From NCBI RefSeq assembly GCF_000427785.1, contig NZ_ATYR01000015.1, forward strand, positions 1-64,000: DNA of 64,000 nucleotides, read 5' to 3'. Below, in pieces: positions 61,864 through 64,000 of the stretch; the stretch's first letter is position 1, and each line of letters opens with the position of its first letter. Position numbers and translations under genes: made by a program. This DNA comes from Massilia alkalitolerans DSM 17462 (lineage in GTDB: Bacteria > Pseudomonadota > Gammaproteobacteria > Burkholderiales > Burkholderiaceae_D). The notes beneath the pieces are model-generated. The model did no database searches, was not told where the DNA came from, and saw only the letters and a program-made list of their open reading frames with translations.

Positions 61864-63564
61864 TCACTTAGAACCGTATTGCTCGTACAGGATGCCCGAG
61901 TGGACTTCCCCTGCTACCTGCCCTTTGTTCTCGGCGCTCTCACTAAACTCGACCAGCAGCTGCTCCAGCGTGCCGCCAGAGGCCAGAACACGTGCCCAGT
62001 AAGCCTTGCCAGCTTCATCCGGCTCACGGTGCAGCACGTTGCGATACAGCGCCCGCAGGATCTGCTCATGGGTCGGCGCACGGCCGTAGAGGGTAGCGAA
62101 CTCGGCCGACTGAGCAAACTCACGCGCCACGGAATGGATCTTCATGCCTTGATCCATCACGCCGATCCAGAAGCCCAGGCCTTTCACGTCCGGCCGGCGA
62201 TCGAACGCTGCGCGGTAGAGTCGATATGCTTTGCCGGCGTTGCCCTCGATGTCGAAAGCCAGCGAGGCATCCGTGAAATCGACTCGGGTAGGGTTCTTGA
62301 CGGTCTGCACTCCATCGCGTCCAGTCCTGTCGGACAGGGTCAGCACGTTGTTGTTGTAGGAGACCATATAGTCCGAGTGCACACCGCGCAGGACTGGACC
62401 TACGTCGAACACCACCACTGGGTAGGTAAAGCTGCGCGGCTGCTCATCGATCATCACGTTCGAGACGGTCACCTCGTACTTCATGTCGGCATCAGGTTTC
62501 GGATGCGCGCCCGACGGATCGATACCAGGAACCTGCCAAACAATCGCGTTGTCGTAGCCATTGCCGTTTTTCAGAGGCTCGACGGTGAGGTTTAGAGGGT
62601 TACCATTGAGAGTCACTGTGACACGGGCATTGGCAAAATCAGCGTTCGGATATGCGAACGACCAGCGCGAGTAGACCGTTTGATAGGGGACGTAACCTCG
62701 GGTGGGCCACGCGACAAAGTCATCACGCACCTGGCGGGGAACACCCCAGAAGTCAGCATCGAGAATCCACAGTACATTCGTACCCCAGCGGAAGCTGCCA
62801 TTCCAGTCCATGTTCGGAACGTCGCCAACGCCAAAAGTCTTCATACCAGGGAAAAGAACGAAGCGACGGTGGCCGACACCATAATTGCTGGCGCCCGGAT
62901 CTTTCATGTAAATATCAATCGCCTCCGGGCCGTTGTATCCCTGAGCGAGATTGGAAGACGCCGCAGCCTCCGCGCCCTCGGACGTATAGAACTTCCAGTC
63001 CGCCGGCGGATTATGGGATAACGTGCCGTTTACGGTCATCATAAAGGCCGCTTGCTGGGCTTTCGAGCTCGATGCGTTAGAGAGGGTCGTAGTGGCCGGC
63101 ACGCCGGCCATCGCACGGTACCAGTTGATGCGTTCAACTGTCGAAAGTTGATATGCAATACTGACGGAGCCGGCGTTGCCCGAGGTGAAGTTGCCCGTCC
63201 ATTCCATCGGCACTGGCGGCTTCATGTAAGCCTTTGTGAACAGCTTGCGCACCGCTTCTCGATCATACGTATCGATCGGTGCAACTACTCCCATTGCTTC
63301 CGCTCCACCAACGACCTGTGCAGACGCTTTGCTCATCGAACCGCTGAACACACCATTCGGTCCAAGCTGGCGCGATACGACCGGCTCTACAAGCAAGGTG
63401 CCAGCGCCGACTTGATTTAAGACCGAGGTGCCCTGGGCCGCCACGATCCGCGGGGATGAAGAGGCCATGTGCGCCTCTTCGTGCTCGACTTGGCCACCGC
63501 AACCAGCCAGAACAAGCAGCGCCGCCGTGACCGCTGCCGAATTCAGTTTTCGATTCATTTGCAT
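61864..63564 (-). CDS. Lipoprotein with CAP and DUF4214 domains
   Basis: A 566-residue surface lipoprotein. A lipobox (LLVLAGC, Cys near residue 22) is followed by a CAP/SCP-like domain (ERINWYRAMAGVP; TLSHNPPADWKFY; GVGHRRFVLFPGM) at about residues 135-260, an Ig-like or beta part, and a C-terminal pair of DUF4214 modules (KAYRLYRAAFDRRPD; LRALYRNVLHREPDEAG). DUF4214 modules are common in extracellular adhesin and S-layer-like proteins. It may be displayed on the cell surface and act in mating-pair contact. A GAGGAGG site precedes the start, and the promoter lies at 63,723. Confidence 0.82.
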   Translation of the reverse strand: MQMNRKLNSAAVTAALLVLAGCGGQVEHEEAHMASSSPRIVAAQGTSVLNQVGAGTLLVEPVVSRQLGPNGVFSGSMSKASAQVVGGAEAMGVVAPIDTYDREAVRKLFTKAYMKPPVPMEWTGNFTSGNAGSVSIAYQLSTVERINWYRAMAGVPATTTLSNASSSKAQQAAFMMTVNGTLSHNPPADWKFYTSEGAEAAASSNLAQGYNGPEAIDIYMKDPGASNYGVGHRRFVLFPGMKTFGVGDVPNMDWNGSFRWGTNVLWILDADFWGVPRQVRDDFVAWPTRGYVPYQTVYSRWSFAYPNADFANARVTVTLNGNPLNLTVEPLKNGNGYDNAIVWQVPGIDPSGAHPKPDADMKYEVTVSNVMIDEQPRSFTYPVVVFDVGPVLRGVHSDYMVSYNNNVLTLSDRTGRDGVQTVKNPTRVDFTDASLAFDIEGNAGKAYRLYRAAFDRRPDVKGLGFWIGVMDQGMKIHSVAREFAQSAEFATLYGRAPTHEQILRALYRNVLHREPDEAGKAYWARVLASGGTLEQLLVEFSESAENKGQVAGEVHSGILYEQYGSK

Positions 63565-63713
63565 GTTTCCTCCTCAGCAGCGCGTTTCCAGCGCCGATCT
63601 CCGCTTGGACAGTCTTTCAGCTTGAGCTTCGTCGAATGCATACTGAAAGCACGCCGACCTCTGCAATGTGAATGAAACGCCGCGAAATCAGATTGCGCTC
63701 AACATCACCTCAA

Positions 63714-63777
63714 TGTGATTACATCATAACTACATAAACCGGAGTTGTCAACAGGAAAGTGTTCACATGTAATCACA
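63714..63777. repeat. Inverted repeat pair TGTGATTACAT / ATGTAATCACA flanking a promoter
   Basis: Perfect 11-bp copies in opposite orientation at 63,714-63,724 and 63,767-63,777. The first overlaps the -10 box of the lipoprotein promoter, and the second lies upstream of the -35 box. The arrangement suits a repressor binding two operators. Confidence 0.85.
63723..63751 (-). promoter_or_regulatory. Strong sigma-70 promoter of the CAP lipoprotein gene
   Basis: On the minus strand TTGACA (63,746-63,751), a 17-bp spacer and TATGAT (63,723-63,728). Transcription would start near 63,716 and give a leader of about 150 bases containing a copy of the GATGTTGAGCGCAA motif. Confidence 0.85.
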
Positions 63778-63807
63778 CGAACAGAACGGTAAACGTCCTC
63801 TGCACGC

Positions 63808-63861
63808 AAAAAAAAAACCGAAACGGCGAACTGCTTTTTACAGACGCAGTTCGCCGTTTCG
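63808..63861 (-). terminator. Strong rho-independent terminator
   Basis: CGAAACGGCGAACTGC and GCAGTTCGCCGTTTCG pair over 16 bp with an 11-base loop, followed on the minus strand by ten U residues (A run at 63,808-63,817). It ends the gene whose stop is at 63,869. Confidence 0.95.
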
Positions 63862-63868
63862 TCGCGAC

Positions 63869-64000
63869 TTAGTAGTATTCGGTGTTCAAAAGTTGACCCG
63901 TGATCCGGTCACAATATGCCGTTCCGAGGAGCAATCTACCACCTGTTGCTGTCCGAGAGACTTCTGTCCCGCCCTTGTAGCAGACTTGGTAGCCGTTGGC
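63869..64000 (-). CDS. C-terminal end of an unknown protein (cut by window edge)
   Basis: 43 residues in frame to a stop eight bases before the terminator stem, containing ANGYQVCYKGGTEVSRTATG and ending LLNTEYY. Two cysteines and a beta-rich pattern suggest an exported or surface domain such as a pilin or tail-like tip. The rest is outside the window, so no family is assigned. Confidence 0.6.
   Translation of the reverse strand, partial: ANGYQVCYKGGTEVSRTATGGRLLLGTAYCDRITGQLLNTEYY

Noticed and set aside
1..64000. CRISPR arrays, rRNA and tRNA genes
   Set aside because: No regularly spaced repeats and no recognisable RNA gene sequences were seen by eye; a dedicated search could still find a degenerate tRNA.
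63869..64000. Shufflon-type pilus tip end
   Set aside because: The partial C-terminus suggests an exported beta-rich domain, but no recombinase sites or alternative ends are visible, so this was not called.

Overview
The window looks like accessory DNA (plasmid or integrative element) of a high-GC betaproteobacterium, probably in the Burkholderiales (Oxalobacteraceae- or Cupriavidus-like). That assignment rests on the czc/pbr/cad metal-resistance gene set, the codon use, a LexA box of the proteobacterial CTG-N10-CAG type and an imuA remnant; no chromosomal housekeeping locus is present to fix the genus.

Region 1 (about 1-27,319) is a heavy-metal resistance island. It begins in the tail of an IS5-family element and carries a czcI-czcC-czcB-czcA cluster, several cation diffusion facilitator (CDF) genes, a gmhA copy translationally coupled to czcD, a Zn/Cd/Pb P-type ATPase with a divergent MerR regulator, a pbrT-type uptake permease, a czcE-like and a second czcI-like gene, lspA, a dihydrolipoamide dehydrogenase, and a second, divergently oriented czcCBA set with its own MerR regulator. 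Four promoters share the MerR layout: TTGACA/C, a 19-bp spacer containing a dyad, then the -10 box. The island ends at 27,319 with three spaced copies of a short repeat and a terminal TGT/ACA, abutting a truncated imuA gene behind an intact LexA box. I read this as the end of a Tn7-like transposon inserted in imuA, with the metal genes as cargo.

Region 2 (about 27,750-41,700) is element backbone and cargo: several hypothetical genes (two with apparent one-base frameshifts at G runs), an ATP-dependent DNA ligase with a WGR domain, an acetyltransferase-like gene, two lower-GC genes, an adenine-specific DNA methyltransferase, a SLOG-family protein, a tyrosine recombinase lacking key catalytic residues, a PPP-phosphatase-like protein that has lost its metal ligands, and a DnaQ-type exonuclease.

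Region 3 (about 41,700-58,340, minus strand) is part of a type IVB (Dot/Icm, IncI-like) conjugation system: DotA/TraY, an EAL-domain protein, large accessory proteins, the coupling ATPase TrbC/DotL, TrbB (DsbC-like), TrbA/DotM and a lytic transglycosylase, mostly joined by 4-base ATGA overlaps. The TrbC gene carries a 367-residue intein exactly inside the Walker A motif. It has the W-C-T signature of class 3 inteins and a LAGLIDADG endonuclease domain.

Region 4 (58,400-64,000) holds small hypothetical genes, a helix-turn-helix protein, a VirB1-like transglycosylase, a large CAP/DUF4214 lipoprotein behind a strong promoter flanked by an 11-bp inverted repeat pair, and the end of another gene followed by a strong terminator. 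A palindrome GATGTTGAG(C/T)GCAACATC recurs in three intergenic sites and may be an element-specific operator.
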